A stretch of 64,000 nucleotides of DNA, taken from Acidimicrobiales bacterium (lineage in GTDB: Bacteria; Actinomycetota; Acidimicrobiia; Acidimicrobiales; JAKAVM01). The position numbers were made by a program, and so were the translations under genes. Every line of letters starts with the position of its first letter. The stretch's first letter is position 1. The stretch covers positions 18,283 through 82,282 of the forward strand of contig DAIDHF010000008.1 in NCBI GenBank assembly GCA_027452005.1, given 5' to 3'. The notes under the pieces are model-generated. The model was given only the letters and a program-made list of their open reading frames with translations, had not been told where the DNA came from and searched no databases. Shown here piece by piece: positions 7,881 to 16,217 of this stretch.

Positions 7881-8292
7881 GGTCGACTCGACCCGAGAGC
7901 CCGGCCAGCGCTGGTTGCGTTGGGCCGACGAGGATCTGGTCGCCGCCAAGCACAGTGCAGCGTATGCCGACGTCGCGCCGAGAGTGGCCTGCGGGCTGGC
8001 GCAGCAGGCAGCGGAGAAGGCGATCAAGGCGTTGCTCGTCGCGTCGGACATGGATCCCCCGAAGTCCCACAATCTGCTGCGCCTCGCCCGCATGCTCACT
8101 GAAGATCGAGTTCGCCTGCTATTGGAAGTGGACCTCGAAGAGCTCACCCGCTGGGCGATCGAGGGTCGTTATCCCGAAGATCTCGACGAGGCCACCGCCA
8201 ACGACGCCACCCGGGCTGTCGAACTCGCCAGGCAGGTCACCGCGCTCGCTCACCGCGCCTTGGAGGAAGACACGACAGATGGCGGTAAGTAA
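7873..8292 (+). CDS. HEPN-domain protein, partner of the MNT gene
   Basis: The ATG at 7873 opens a 139-residue frame buried in the longer track ORF 7645-8292, whose first part is only a shadow of the MNT gene. Typical HEPN features are WLRWADEDLVAAK at the start, the helix CGLAQQAAEKAIKALL, SHNLLRLA and the RYPED motif. These place it in the general HEPN family rather than the DUF86/HepT group. I do not see a clear Rx4-6H RNase motif, so catalysis as an RNase is uncertain. It overlaps the MNT gene by 8 bases, so the two form one toxin-antitoxin-like unit. Confidence 0.8.
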   Translation: MAEVDSTREPGQRWLRWADEDLVAAKHSAAYADVAPRVACGLAQQAAEKAIKALLVASDMDPPKSHNLLRLARMLTEDRVRLLLEVDLEELTRWAIEGRYPEDLDEATANDATRAVELARQVTALAHRALEEDTTDGGK

Positions 8293-8395
8293 CCGCGGAC
8301 GTGTCGGTCGGGCCTTTTCGGCACTCGCCGAGGGTCTCGGCCTCTTCGTCGACCGTCAGATGCTGCGTGCGCAAGCACAACGAACGTGGCTCTGA
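8279..8395 (+). pseudogene. truncated Swt1-type HEPN N-terminus of a defence ATPase
   Basis: A 38-codon frame starts at ATG 8279, overlapping the HEPN gene by 14 bases. It reads MAVSNRGRVGRAFSALAEGL followed by GLFVDRQM. This closely resembles the N-terminus of Swt1-type HEPN domains found at the front of large DUF499/AAA defence ATPases (pattern RVGRALELLAEGLGPFVERxM). The frame then stops after QRTWL, so only the first helices remain. I read it as the stump of a deleted defence gene. The assignment rests on recalled motif similarity. Confidence 0.5.
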
Positions 8396-8633
8396 GGGCC
8401 TAGTCCGGCCTCGAGGACGCCGCCAGATCCTCACGCCTTCAAAGCTTCGCCGACCCGAAGCGTTGTCCACAAGGCAATGAGCGACCGGGCGATCACCAGG
8501 CGCTTGGGGGTTCACCATGGCACGGTCGGATGCCAGCTACCAGGTGACCACGGCTGGTCTGACGTTGAAGAGGATTACCAAGTGGGAGGCGACGGGGGCT
8601 TGGTCCGGTCCGTTGCCGCCATGGACCACCCTC
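8396..8633 (+). pseudogene. degraded segment with possible HTH remnant
   Basis: No intact gene is present between the Swt1-like stump and the terminator of the next minus-strand gene. One forward frame contains MSDRAITRRLGVHHGTV, which looks like a helix-turn-helix of transposase or regulator type. The frame then loses any family resemblance. The composition remains GC-rich like the upstream island. It is probably debris of a mobile or defence gene. Confidence 0.3.
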
Positions 8634-8654
8634 AAAAGCGCTAAACGCTAGCGC
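8634..8654 (-). terminator. rho-independent terminator of the IPT/TIG protein gene
   Basis: On the minus strand GCGCTA-GCGTT-TAGCGC forms a 6-bp stem with a 5-base loop, followed by TTTTGAG. The gene's TAG stop lies inside the stem. Confidence 0.6.
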
Positions 8655-11600
8655 CCACTATCGGGCGTACTAGCTGTATGCCCTGTAATCCGCCGTAAGC
8701 CGGGGCGTCACCAAAGGGAATTACATCGCCGTTTCTCTCGTATAACCAGTACCCGTTACCATCTGCCGTGCCAAGGATCCCAGCAATGGGTGACTGCAAC
8801 TGCTGGGTTACTGAACCGTAGTTGCTCGCGTCCCCATAGTCAAACACGGTTCCAGTAACATCAACGAGCCAATAGCCGAGCCCGTCGGCGGTAGGGGCCA
8901 TACCAATTATAGGAGGTGACGCAAAGTTGCCGTTTCGACCCCCGAAGTACTGGGCATCGCCAAAAGACAGAACAGATCCGTTTGACTCGACCATCCAGTA
9001 GCCCTTTCCATCTGGGGTACTCGCAAAAGTTACGACCGGATTTTCAAGGGTCTCGGAATTAGTACCTCCTGGAGGGAGTTGCGGATTGAGCTGATTGACC
9101 GATCCGTAATAGGTGGCATCACCGAAAGAGAACACTCCACCATCGCCACCAACAATCCAGTACCCCTTGTCGTCAATTGTTGGTTCTATCCCAATAATTG
9201 CCGCATTTAGTGTCTTCCCTCCTGTCGAACCAAAAAACTGTGCGTCGCCAAATGCAAACACGCCGCCATCTGAGGCGACAAGCCAGTAGCCCTTTTGGTC
9301 TGTAGTGGCCGAGATTCCAATAATGGGAGCATGTAGGGTCAACCCTCCAGTCGACCCGTAAAACGACATACTCCCTAGGGCAAATACTCCCCCATCTGAA
9401 CCGGCTAACCAGTAACCGCCACCCGCGTTAGATGTATAGGTATATTGATCCTCAGGAGGCGCTAGTGGGCTGGTTCCCCCCGACGTTGTTACTTCAATAT
9501 TGGCTACACCTGCTGCATTGGCCGGAGCCACGGCTGAAATAATCGAGTTAGACACGACGTTTACCGAGGTTGCCTGGACCGTCCCAAAGGCGACCAGTGC
9601 CCCTGGAATAAAGTTGGTCCCGGTTATTGTTACATCGGTCCCGCCTCCAAGTGGGCCAATATCTGGACTAACCCCACTAACGCTTGGTGCGTTTGGGATG
9701 CCGTTGTAGGTAAAGGTCGTGTTGGACGAATACGGGCTAGTCCCGGCGGGGTTGGTAACACTGACCTGTGCGGTACCGGCGGTTCCGGCCGGAGAGTAGA
9801 CCTGAATCTGAGAGTTCGAGACGACCGTAAAATTTGTTGCCTCTACCCCACCAAATTGGACCAGAGTAGTTCCAGTAAAGTTTGACCCGGTCAAAGTAAT
9901 TATCTGTCCACCGCTCGCACTTCCAGACGCTGGAGTTACAGCCGCGATAATAGGAGCTGAGACATAGAAGAACTCACTAGCCGACGATGGAAGGCTTGAT
10001 CCCGCTGGAGAAGTTACAGAGACTTGTACAACTACTGTCCCCGTAGCCGGGGCTGGAGCTATAGCAACTATCTGGTTATCGGATATAACTGAGTAGCTAG
10101 ATGCGGGGTTGGCACCAAAGTCCACCACACTAGCCCCAGTAAAGCCCTTTCCCGTGATTAGGACTCCGGTTCCGCCTTGGGAAGCTCCAAAGTCAGGTGA
10201 GAGTGACGTGATCTGAACTGGGCTAGAGGAACCCTGATAGGTAAATTGGTCGGCACTAGAGGTCGAACTTGTGGCCCCGGCTGAGGTGACTGTGACGTCA
10301 ACCACCCCAGAACCGGGTGGAGACGTGCACGTAATGGACGTAGTCGAGAGTACGGTGACGTTTGTGGCTGGCGAAGCCCCAAAGTTTACCGTTGCACTAG
10401 TACCAAAGTTGGTCCCGGTTATTGTTACTTTGGTTCCACCGGCAGCTGCACCGGAGTTCGGAGTAATTCCAGTAACCGAGGGAGCATTGGGACTTGCAAC
10501 CGATGGGATCACCCCAAAGGGAGTCGTGTCAAGAGCCGACACCGTAGCTTGGAGGCCAGATTCAGAGATCTGTTCCGATCCATTTATCTCCAAGAAACAC
10601 TGAGGACATGGAGACGGCAGGCCACTGGGCACATTGAACGTCCCGCTTAGGTCCCCGGTTGAATTATTGACCGTAGCGGTGGCCCCGGTGGAAGGCACGC
10701 AACTTGACTGAGAAGAACATACTTCAATAGCTCCAGAAAATGCTGCACTTCCCGTTGGAGTAATCGGCCAGTTCGCCCCGGTTATTGAGATTGACTGACC
10801 GGCTTGTCCTGCCGGTGGTGTCAGCGTCAGAGTCGGTTCACTTTGACCTGTAAAGTTTATCGGCTGAGCAGCCAGGTCTTGCGGGGCCAAAGACGATGAG
10901 ATACCGACGATGATCACCGCACAGACGACTCCTTGGGTCTGCTGGGAGGCAGTGGGGGGACATGGATAGCTTGCGGCATCGGTGGATGCCGTGCCACCTG
11001 TTGAATCTGTCCCGGAGTTTCCAGTTCCCACATTTCCAGTCACGATCTTCATGGTGGTCTGTGGAATGGCGCCACCACTCATGGTCGTCAGGTTGCCCAG
11101 GTTACATCCCACAGGCACGGCCGTAGAAACGTTGAAGGACGCAAAGGGTTCGAAGGTGGGCTGAGAGGGATCGTCGTTACACTCAATGGGGAAGTAGTCT
11201 CCATCGGTGGCATTAAATCCAGTTCCGGTTAGCTCGGCGGATGTAGTCGACGTGGCTGAGAGGCCCGTGTCAGGAGTCAGGGTGATTGATGGAGTCCCGG
11301 AGCTTGTTAGTACTGGCGGGGTCGGAGCCACATAGGTGTAGCTGTCGCTGGAGCTAGTCGCACTAGTACCAAGGGGGGTCTTGACCGTTACGTCAACCGT
11401 TCCCGTTCCAGCAGGCACGTTGGCCGAGACCTCAGTGGATGAGATAACGGTTACTGCAGTTCCAGGGTTTGAACCGAAGTTGACCGCGGTTGCTCCTGTA
11501 AGGTTAGTTCCAACCACGACTACCTGATTGCCCCCACCTGGTGGGCCCTGGTTTGGAGCTACCTCGGTTACTGTTGGAGGACCGTTGCTAGTCCCCCCTC

Positions 11601-12561
11601 CAGAGCCACCACCAGAGCCGCCGCCTGAACCGCCACCTGAGCTTACCGTTACCGCGAATGCCACAAACGCCGATACGTCAACGGAGGCAGAAACCCCTTG
11701 CTGGCTAATGGACTCGACTGCGTCGACTTCAATAAAACAAGTCGTACAAGCTGACGAAATACTTGAAGGAACCGTTATCGAGCCAGTGAGAGCACCGGTC
11801 GTATTACTGATTGCCAGTGCGGTACCTGTTGCACTCGCACAAGATGAGTTCGAACCTCCAATTCCACACACCTGACTGGTTACCGTACTTGTAGCGCCGG
11901 ACTCAATCGGCCAGTTTGCCCCGGTTAGAGTAACAGTAGATCCCGCGGCCCCAGTTGCTGGCGAAGGGGTCACTGTAGGTACCGACTCACCTGTAAAGAG
12001 AAGGGGCTGTTCAGCTAATGCACCGGGGGCCAGTCCATTTAGGGGAGTCACAACTAGGCCACAGTAAACTCCTTGGGCCTGCTGGGTTGGAGTTGGCGGG
12101 CACGGATAGCTGGCCGCATCTGTGCCCGCAGTTCCACCAGTGGAATCCGTCGAAGTGTTACCGGCATACATGTTCCCTGTTTGGACTGTAAATGTGAAGC
12201 TGGGATTGGTGGGAGGGGTCTGAGAGATCGTCGGTCCGTTGATCTGGGTACAACCAATTGGAACGTTATCGCCTGCAATGGGTTGATAGGTGGGTTGGCT
12301 GGGCGACGAGTTACATTCAAGCACAACCGGTCCCTCATACTTGCCACTTGAGGTCGGCCAATTGGAACTAGTCACCGTAACGGTGGTAGTCCCTGTTGTA
12401 GCCAACCCGGTATCGGGAGTTACCTGAATAGAGAAACTACCCGCAGAGGATAGAGTTGCACTCGGAACGGCCCCAAAGGAACTCGGACTAATAAATACCA
12501 AGCCTAACAGTATCGTAACAAGTGCTAAACCCACTCGGGTTAGTCGCTGTATTTTCACCAA
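8641..12561 (-). CDS. large secreted protein with IPT/TIG domains and C-terminal GYW six-repeat module
   Basis: This is a 1,306-residue exported protein. Residues 1-30 are a signal peptide (LALVTILLGLVFISPSSFGA). Two long homologous Ig-like blocks follow (about 35-310 and 415-690), each containing TDSTGGTA-[GS]-TDAASYPCPP and repeated ITGANWPI/LTGANWPI motifs. The first block ends in a GGGSGGGSGGG linker. One IPT/TIG domain (VTEVAPNQGPPGGG) sits between the blocks and about four more lie at 697-1050. Residues 1053-1306 are six GYW units ending in PIVGASV. No LPxTG motif or C-terminal membrane anchor is seen. The start is TTG 12561 or GTG 12558 after AGAGGA. It probably acts at the cell surface in binding or adhesion; the function is unknown. 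Confidence 0.85.
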   Translation of the reverse strand: MVKIQRLTRVGLALVTILLGLVFISPSSFGAVPSATLSSAGSFSIQVTPDTGLATTGTTTVTVTSSNWPTSSGKYEGPVVLECNSSPSQPTYQPIAGDNVPIGCTQINGPTISQTPPTNPSFTFTVQTGNMYAGNTSTDSTGGTAGTDAASYPCPPTPTQQAQGVYCGLVVTPLNGLAPGALAEQPLLFTGESVPTVTPSPATGAAGSTVTLTGANWPIESGATSTVTSQVCGIGGSNSSCASATGTALAISNTTGALTGSITVPSSISSACTTCFIEVDAVESISQQGVSASVDVSAFVAFAVTVSSGGGSGGGSGGGSGGGTSNGPPTVTEVAPNQGPPGGGNQVVVVGTNLTGATAVNFGSNPGTAVTVISSTEVSANVPAGTGTVDVTVKTPLGTSATSSSDSYTYVAPTPPVLTSSGTPSITLTPDTGLSATSTTSAELTGTGFNATDGDYFPIECNDDPSQPTFEPFASFNVSTAVPVGCNLGNLTTMSGGAIPQTTMKIVTGNVGTGNSGTDSTGGTASTDAASYPCPPTASQQTQGVVCAVIIVGISSSLAPQDLAAQPINFTGQSEPTLTLTPPAGQAGQSISITGANWPITPTGSAAFSGAIEVCSSQSSCVPSTGATATVNNSTGDLSGTFNVPSGLPSPCPQCFLEINGSEQISESGLQATVSALDTTPFGVIPSVASPNAPSVTGITPNSGAAAGGTKVTITGTNFGTSATVNFGASPATNVTVLSTTSITCTSPPGSGVVDVTVTSAGATSSTSSADQFTYQGSSSPVQITSLSPDFGASQGGTGVLITGKGFTGASVVDFGANPASSYSVISDNQIVAIAPAPATGTVVVQVSVTSPAGSSLPSSASEFFYVSAPIIAAVTPASGSASGGQIITLTGSNFTGTTLVQFGGVEATNFTVVSNSQIQVYSPAGTAGTAQVSVTNPAGTSPYSSNTTFTYNGIPNAPSVSGVSPDIGPLGGGTDVTITGTNFIPGALVAFGTVQATSVNVVSNSIISAVAPANAAGVANIEVTTSGGTSPLAPPEDQYTYTSNAGGGYWLAGSDGGVFALGSMSFYGSTGGLTLHAPIIGISATTDQKGYWLVASDGGVFAFGDAQFFGSTGGKTLNAAIIGIEPTIDDKGYWIVGGDGGVFSFGDATYYGSVNQLNPQLPPGGTNSETLENPVVTFASTPDGKGYWMVESNGSVLSFGDAQYFGGRNGNFASPPIIGMAPTADGLGYWLVDVTGTVFDYGDASNYGSVTQQLQSPIAGILGTADGNGYWLYERNGDVIPFGDAPAYGGLQGIQLVRPIVGASV

Positions 12562-12651
12562 ATCCTCTCGCCAGAAACTTCCTACTCGTTAGATTCAAAA
12601 CTAGTTCTCTTACCCACTAGCTGGGAACTCTCAAAACTATAAGTCATAAAT

Positions 12652-14097
12652 CTAAGTTTGTAGCGCCTTAAGCTCAAAGTACTCCGCCAATCCATATTTT
12701 CCCAGTTCACGCCCGTTTCCTGACTGTTTGTAGCCCCCAAAGGGTGCGAGCGGATTGTAGGTTGCCCCATTGATATCGACCTGGCCTGCCCGCATCCGTA
12801 GGGCAAACTTCGTAGCTCGATCTGCGTCCTCCGACCAGACTGCCCCGGCAAGTCCATAGATGGTATCGTTGGCGATCTCTAGGGCTTCTTCTTCGGATTC
12901 ATAGGTCAAAACACTCAGCACCGGTCCAAATACTTCCTCTTGGGCCACTCTCATCTTGGGGGTCACGTCCGCAAGTATGGTTGGCTCAATAAAGTACCCC
13001 TTGGGGAAGTCGGGGGGTTGACCGGTGCCGCCGCACACGAGTCGCGCACCCTCCTCTAGTGCGCTGTCTATATAACTTCTAACGCGGCCTTGCTGTTGAC
13101 TTGATACCAGCGGACCAACCCTGACCCCCTTCTCAAAGGGACTCCCGAGGCTGAATTTTCTAACTTCTAGCCGAAGTTTTAGTTCAATCTCGTCGGCTCG
13201 ATCCTTGGGCACAACTAACCTCGTAAGGGCCGAACAGGTCTGGCCAGAGTTGAGGAAGGCACCATTGAGAGCTGCGGGTACAAATCTGTCAATATCGCCG
13301 TCGGGAAGAAACACGTTGGCCGACTTACCTCCGAGTTCCAAGACCACTCTCTTGACACCCTGGCTGGCCACGGTCCCGATGTCTCGCCCGGCCCGAGTAG
13401 ATCCGGTAAAAGACACCATGTCAACGCAAGGGTCTCCAACAAGGGCCCGTCCAACATCAGCCCCGGGACCAAAGATCAGATTGAATACCCCACCTGGGAG
13501 GCGACAAGAGTGCACGATTTCGGCCAAAATAGCCGCAGACAGGGGTGCCTCACTTGCTGGCTTTACCACCACCGTGCACCCGGAAGCAAGAGCTGGTCCT
13601 ATCTTGGCCATGATTTGATGTAACGGATAGTTCCAGGGGGTAATTGCTGCCACAACCCCTATCGGCTCTTTAAAAACCTTCGAGTTGCCAACTACCTCGC
13701 ACAGGTTCTCTTGTTGAATCGCCTTGATAGAGTTCTCGATGTCGGCAATCGCGAGGCCGACCTGAATCTTCTTAGACAGTCCAATAGGCATGCCTACCTC
13801 TCTTGAGATTACCTCAGCAAGTTCCTCGGTGCGCTCTTGGATTTGCTCACAAATAGCAACCAGGTAGCGAACCCGAGTCTCAACTCCAAGTGATGACCAA
13901 CCATCAAAGGCCTCCCGAGCTGCTTGTACAGCTAATGGAACGTCGTCTGGCGATCCCCGTGGAATAGTTGCAAATGTTGCTTCTGTAAAAGAGTCGTCGA
14001 CTTCCACAATTTCACTCGTGGTTGATTCAATAAAGCGTCCGCCCACATAGAGATTGTCAAAATCCCGATAGTAACTTGCGTGCCGTTCGGAAGTCAT
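12652..14097 (-). CDS. NAD(P)-dependent aldehyde dehydrogenase
   Basis: This is a full-length aldehyde dehydrogenase of 481 residues that oxidises an aldehyde to the acid. Landmarks are ITPWNYPLHQ (cofactor site), LELGGKSANVF (general base Glu), LNSGQTCSALTR (catalytic Cys) and EEVFGPVLSV. It begins MTSERHASYY. The gene lies 14 bases downstream of a TetR gene on the same strand, so the two probably form one transcript and the regulator may respond to the aldehyde or its precursor. The specific substrate cannot be read from the sequence. Confidence 0.92.
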   Translation of the reverse strand: MTSERHASYYRDFDNLYVGGRFIESTTSEIVEVDDSFTEATFATIPRGSPDDVPLAVQAAREAFDGWSSLGVETRVRYLVAICEQIQERTEELAEVISREVGMPIGLSKKIQVGLAIADIENSIKAIQQENLCEVVGNSKVFKEPIGVVAAITPWNYPLHQIMAKIGPALASGCTVVVKPASEAPLSAAILAEIVHSCRLPGGVFNLIFGPGADVGRALVGDPCVDMVSFTGSTRAGRDIGTVASQGVKRVVLELGGKSANVFLPDGDIDRFVPAALNGAFLNSGQTCSALTRLVVPKDRADEIELKLRLEVRKFSLGSPFEKGVRVGPLVSSQQQGRVRSYIDSALEEGARLVCGGTGQPPDFPKGYFIEPTILADVTPKMRVAQEEVFGPVLSVLTYESEEEALEIANDTIYGLAGAVWSEDADRATKFALRMRAGQVDINGATYNPLAPFGGYKQSGNGRELGKYGLAEYFELKALQT

Positions 14098-14111
14098 TGT
14101 GAAAAGAAAAC

Positions 14112-14837
14112 CTAGATCTGTCGAGATCTGGGAAGGTATTTGGGGTCATCAATAACAGAGCGGTCAAAACCCAAAAGGATAGACCCAACGGCAATGTACA
14201 ACCAGCTAATCTCGTCAATAATGTCCTCAACAGTAAGTGGGCAATCTCCTATTAGTTTTTCAGTGATAAGTTCGTTACTTCCTCCTACCAGAGCCAACGT
14301 GGCATAGGTAAAGTTGAGCCCTTCTAGATACTGGATCTGGGGCGACCTGCGTATTGAATCAGCCTGTTGTTGAACAACCTGGGCAAAGAGATGTTGGAAC
14401 GATCTCCTGTGTAACTCCATCTCTTGACTTACCCCTACCACCTCCACACAGTAGATACGGCCCATTCTTGGATCCTCAAGGAGGGTTTTCACAAATGCCC
14501 CTACCCCGGCACGGATCTTCTCAACAAAATCATCCGGACACTTGGCCAGAGCTTCTAGGACGTTGTTGGAGACATGAAATACGACCTCGGCAAAGATGGC
14601 CTTTAGGAGTTGTTCGCGGCTTTGATACTCTTCATAGAAGTGCCGAGTAGTTACTTTCGAGACGGTACAGATCTGTTCTATGGAGGTCCCGCCATAGCCG
14701 ACCGTCCCAAATAACTCCAGGGCGGCGTCAAGGAGCCTTCGGCGCCTTTGGGCACGCCTCTCATTCGGGGACAGACCTCCATAGGAGCGACCACGTTCTT
14801 CCACATCTTGTGTCCCCATGTCAGTAATTGTTACCAA
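14112..14837 (-). CDS. TetR-family transcriptional regulator
   Basis: This is a 241-residue regulator. The N-terminal helix-turn-helix spans about residues 30-75 (RRRLLDAALELFGTVGYGGT, then TRHFYEEYQSREQLLKAIF). The rest is a helical ligand-binding domain with no assigned ligand. The TTG start at 14837 is preceded by GGAG about 5 bases away; an ATG at 14819 is an alternative. It precedes the aldehyde dehydrogenase and is divergent from the MBL-fold gene at 15001, either of which could be its target. I found no strong palindrome in the 163-bp divergent region. Confidence 0.88.
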   Translation of the reverse strand: MVTITDMGTQDVEERGRSYGGLSPNERRAQRRRRLLDAALELFGTVGYGGTSIEQICTVSKVTTRHFYEEYQSREQLLKAIFAEVVFHVSNNVLEALAKCPDDFVEKIRAGVGAFVKTLLEDPRMGRIYCVEVVGVSQEMELHRRSFQHLFAQVVQQQADSIRRSPQIQYLEGLNFTYATLALVGGSNELITEKLIGDCPLTVEDIIDEISWLYIAVGSILLGFDRSVIDDPKYLPRSRQI

Positions 14838-14955
14838 ATGATCTCCAAAAAAGCCAGCATTAATTCATATAGAGCCTACCAAGTCTCAGGCCGAGGCTTG
14901 TTCGCTATCGCCTATCTGAACTAGGTCCCAGGTGCTAGCATTTTGTCGAGACTAG

Positions 14956-14983
14956 TTGACTGGTACTCAATATCCCTTATAGC
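14956..14983 (+). promoter_or_regulatory. possible sigma-70-type promoter for the MBL-fold gene
   Basis: TTGACT and TATAGC are separated by 16 bases. They lie just upstream of GAGGAG (14988-14993) and the ATG at 15001. The predicted transcript start would fall very close to the ribosome binding site, so this is tentative. Confidence 0.3.
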
Positions 14984-15000
14984 GCCTGAGGAGCTAGATT

Positions 15001-16170
15001 ATGGCTAGTTTAGGAAATGTATCTGCCGAGGACTTTGTCAGGATTGAGCACTTCAAGGAGTCTTCCCAGCTAAGTCATCTTCCCGGACGTCAGCTGGAAA
15101 TAATCAGATCAGAAGCACCCGCCTTCCAGGGTTGGTTCCGAAGTAAAGGGCCGGTGAGCGGGGTTCTCACCTGCGATTTGATTGGTCTGCCCTACCCGAG
15201 AAAGTTCGGTCTCTGGAGGGCGTCTCTCTCCCCGTCTCCGTTCCTGCGAATCACGAACCGGATGATGATAGTTCAGTTCTCCTTTGAGCACGACACGGGT
15301 CTCGGATCTGGCCCAAAGAGGGTTCACACCCTCCTAGTTGAGCCCACCGAGTTCGAACTGGCTGCCAGAACGCCCTATTTCTCAAAAATGGCCTCCAGAA
15401 TTCCGGCGAAGGTTCAGTCCAGAATTGTGCGAACCCACCGGAGTCTCCAAGAACACTTAGCTCGTGCGAACCTGGAACCCAAAGATGTCGACTTTATAAC
15501 CTTTGACCACCTCCATACCCAGGACCTACGCCCCTGGTTGGGTACCACCGAGCCTCAACCAGACCTGGAAGAACTAGGAAAGTCAACCCCTGGTGAACCC
15601 GTGGAGCCGTATCTGCCAAACGCCAGGCTCTTGGTCATGCACCAAGAGTGGGAGCAGATAAATGCTCTTCACCCCTTGCAGGTTCCGTGGTATCAACCAA
15701 ACACTTTTCGTCATCTTCGAACAGATAACGTCATCCAACTCTACGGAGACACCTACCTCGGTCACGGGGTCGCCCTCCTACACACCCCGGGTCACAGCCC
15801 GGGTAATCACACGGTCGTTCTAAACACCGACTCAGGTATCTGGACTCAGTCTGAAAATGGGATACATGCCGAGTGCTACACACCTGAGATGTCAAAGATG
15901 CCAGGACTCGCTCGATATGCCAAGTCCTATAGCCAAGAGGTCATACTCAACGCCAACACCCCCGAATTTACGGCCCTTCAGTACAACTCCATGGTAAAGG
16001 AGAAGCTAGTAGCCGACCGCGGTGGCCCCGGAGGAAACTGGGTTCAACACTTCTCGTCGTCTGAGTTGACCCCCTGGAATGGAGCACCCATGACATCTCC
16101 GTCCTTTGTGTACTCGGGGATTACCCACGGAAAGATCTTGAGCTCAGCTCAACTCGCTGAAACCGAATAG
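15001..16170 (+). CDS. MBL-fold metallo-hydrolase-like protein
   Basis: This is a 389-residue soluble protein with metallo-beta-lactamase-fold features. The segment FITFDHLHTQDLRPWLG near residue 165 takes the place of the usual HxHxDH metal motif but reads HLHTQD, lacking the second Asp-His pair. LLHTPGHSPGNHTVVL near 260 supplies the next ligand histidine. The start ATG follows GAGGAG by 7 bases. The changed first motif suggests altered metal binding, or a non-hydrolytic or specialised family member. It is divergent from the TetR gene and may be under its control. The substrate is unknown. Confidence 0.72.
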   Translation: MASLGNVSAEDFVRIEHFKESSQLSHLPGRQLEIIRSEAPAFQGWFRSKGPVSGVLTCDLIGLPYPRKFGLWRASLSPSPFLRITNRMMIVQFSFEHDTGLGSGPKRVHTLLVEPTEFELAARTPYFSKMASRIPAKVQSRIVRTHRSLQEHLARANLEPKDVDFITFDHLHTQDLRPWLGTTEPQPDLEELGKSTPGEPVEPYLPNARLLVMHQEWEQINALHPLQVPWYQPNTFRHLRTDNVIQLYGDTYLGHGVALLHTPGHSPGNHTVVLNTDSGIWTQSENGIHAECYTPEMSKMPGLARYAKSYSQEVILNANTPEFTALQYNSMVKEKLVADRGGPGGNWVQHFSSSELTPWNGAPMTSPSFVYSGITHGKILSSAQLAETE

Positions 16171-16183
16171 CTCTAAAGAGAAG

Positions 16184-16217
16184 GTAAATTTTCCTAAGCC
16201 CCCTAAACAAAATTTAC
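16184..16217. terminator. inverted repeat between convergent genes, possible bidirectional terminator
   Basis: GTAAATTTT (16184-16192) pairs perfectly with AAAATTTAC (16209-16217) across a 16-base loop. It overlaps the stop region of the minus-strand DUF1501 gene and follows the plus-strand MBL gene. The stem is AT-rich, so its strength as a terminator is uncertain. Confidence 0.4.
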
